From a virus, in IMG/VR virus record IMGVR_UViG_3300049811_000823, positions 1 through 40,541 of that record: a stretch of DNA of 40,541 bases. One strand, 5' to 3'. A model generated the notes under the pieces. That model ran no database searches. It saw only the letters and a program-made list of their open reading frames with translations, and had not been told where the DNA came from. Shown here piece by piece: positions 39,750 through 40,541 of this stretch (position 1 is the stretch's first letter; each line of letters opens with the position of its first letter). The position numbers and the translations under genes were made by a program.

Positions 39750-40319
39750 ATGCTGCCTGCCCAATACCGATGGCTCGAAGCCGAGCCCGGCCCGCGCATG
39801 ATCGCCGAGGCGCTGAAGGAATACGGCACGCTCGAAGCGCCCGGCGACGCCGACAATCCGAAGATCGTCGGCTGGCAAGCGGAACTCGAAGCCGCCGGTC
39901 TCGGCCGCGCCTACGCCGGCGTCTATCGCCACGACGCGATCCCGTGGTGCGGCCTGTTCATGGCCATCGTCGCCCACCGCGCCAACATCGAACGCCGCTC
40001 CGAACGCAATCCGCCGCGCCTCTATCTCGCGGCTCTGGAATGGGCGTCTTTCGGCGTCTCGGTTCCCAAGGGCGCGGCAGCGCTTGGTGACGTGCTCGTC
40101 TTCAAGCGCAAGGGTGGCGGGCATGTCGGCCTCTATGTCGGCCACGACGCCAGCGCCTTCCACGTTCTCGGCGGCAATCAATCCGATCGCGTGACGATCT
40201 CCAGGCTGTCGAAGCAGCGCCTCGTGGCGGTGCGGCGCCCGGCCTATCGCGCCCAGCCCGCCAACGTTCGACCCATCGCCCTCGCCGCGAGCGGAAGCCT
40301 CTCCGTCAACGAGGCCTGA
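39750..40319 (+). CDS. TIGR02594-family peptidoglycan hydrolase (endolysin)
   Basis: A 189-residue enzyme of the TIGR02594 group (NlpC/P60/CHAP-like). The catalytic Cys is C67 in IPWCGLFMA, and the His is H125 in GGGHVGLYVG; GDVLVFKRK and VLGGNQSDRVTI are family blocks. It cleaves peptidoglycan at lysis. It has no signal peptide, so a holin should release it. GGAGG precedes the ATG. The C-terminal ~35 residues (PANVRPIALAASG) are a low-complexity tail. Confidence 0.9.
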   Translation: MLPAQYRWLEAEPGPRMIAEALKEYGTLEAPGDADNPKIVGWQAELEAAGLGRAYAGVYRHDAIPWCGLFMAIVAHRANIERRSERNPPRLYLAALEWASFGVSVPKGAAALGDVLVFKRKGGGHVGLYVGHDASAFHVLGGNQSDRVTISRLSKQRLVAVRRPAYRAQPANVRPIALAASGSLSVNEA

Positions 40320-40343
40320 TCCACTACAACCAAGGAGATATCC

Positions 40344-40541
40344 ATGAACGCCGTTTTTCAGTTCGGTGCGGGCTACCGCACCTACATCATCGCCGCCGTG
40401 CTCGTGCTTGTCGTCGCCGTCGAGAAAGGCCTCGGGATCGACGTTCCCGGCGTCGATGTCGGGTCCGACTGGCTCACCCATGTCCTCGCCGCGCTCGGCC
40501 TCGGCACCCTGCGTGCCGGGATCACCGGGGCGAACAAGTGA
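40344..40541 (+). CDS. Small holin-like membrane protein
   Basis: A 65-residue protein with one clear membrane segment (YIIAAVLVLVVAVEKGLGI, ~13-31) and a second, weaker hydrophobic helix (WLTHVLAALGLGTLRAGI, ~42-59). Size, topology and position right after the endolysin suggest a holin. AAGGAGA precedes the ATG. It ends on the last base of the window, so nothing can be said about what follows. Confidence 0.65.
   Translation: MNAVFQFGAGYRTYIIAAVLVLVVAVEKGLGIDVPGVDVGSDWLTHVLAALGLGTLRAGITGANK

Overview
The window is an almost complete tailed-phage genome (prophage type) from a high-GC alphaproteobacterium, most probably a Hyphomicrobiales/Rhizobiales-type host. The evidence is the GC-rich, GATC-rich codon style and a distal tail block (DUF2460, DUF2163, NlpC/P60 peptidase, TIM-barrel 'megatron') that matches genes 12-15 of the Rhodobacter capsulatus gene transfer agent. 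No rRNA, tRNA or housekeeping gene is visible. No attachment-site repeat can be seen: the window opens on the integrase start codon and closes on a stop codon, so the host junctions lie outside.

Layout. 1-1179: tyrosine integrase. 1236-5561 (minus): a large, lower-GC cargo gene, a NACHT/STAND ATPase with a C-terminal PD-(D/E)xK-like nuclease, probably a defence gene. 5664-7372 (minus): lysogeny switch with an unknown protein, a small XRE repressor and an ImmA/IrrE-type metallopeptidase. 7373-7694: divergent control region. 7695-13891 (plus): early operon with many ATGA overlaps: excisionase-like HTH, acyl-carrier-protein-like small protein, RecB/Cas4-type nuclease, SSB-like protein, primase-helicase, a small basic ORF that carries an iteron-like repeat array, a protein with an SSB-type acidic tail, a RuvC-like resolvase and a DUF6362 HTH protein. 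13892-14306: repeat-rich spacer. 14307-16670: ParB-like protein, DNA methyltransferase and a fold-type-II PLP enzyme in overlapping frames, a candidate DNA-modification module.

16671-17420 (minus): two small unknown genes. From 17527 (plus) the late operon runs: terminase small and large subunits, gpW-like connector, lambda-type portal, prohead protease/scaffold/major capsid fusion, decoration protein, head-tail joiner, DUF6441, tail terminator, tail tube, tail-assembly chaperone with a -1 frameshift, and tape measure. A low-GC, opposite-strand cassette (DGQHR-domain protein plus GIY-YIG nuclease, 31079-32541) interrupts the tail genes. The GTA-like distal tail genes, a DUF2793 fibre protein, a membrane/coiled-coil protein, a TIGR02594-type endolysin and a small holin-like protein follow.

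The phage parts form a coherent temperate siphophage: integrate/excise, switch, replicate and recombine, modify DNA, package, build head and tail, lyse. The three places most likely to hold something new are the NACHT-nuclease, the ParB/methyltransferase/PLP triad and the DGQHR/GIY-YIG cassette. All functions are inferred from reading motifs; no database search was possible.
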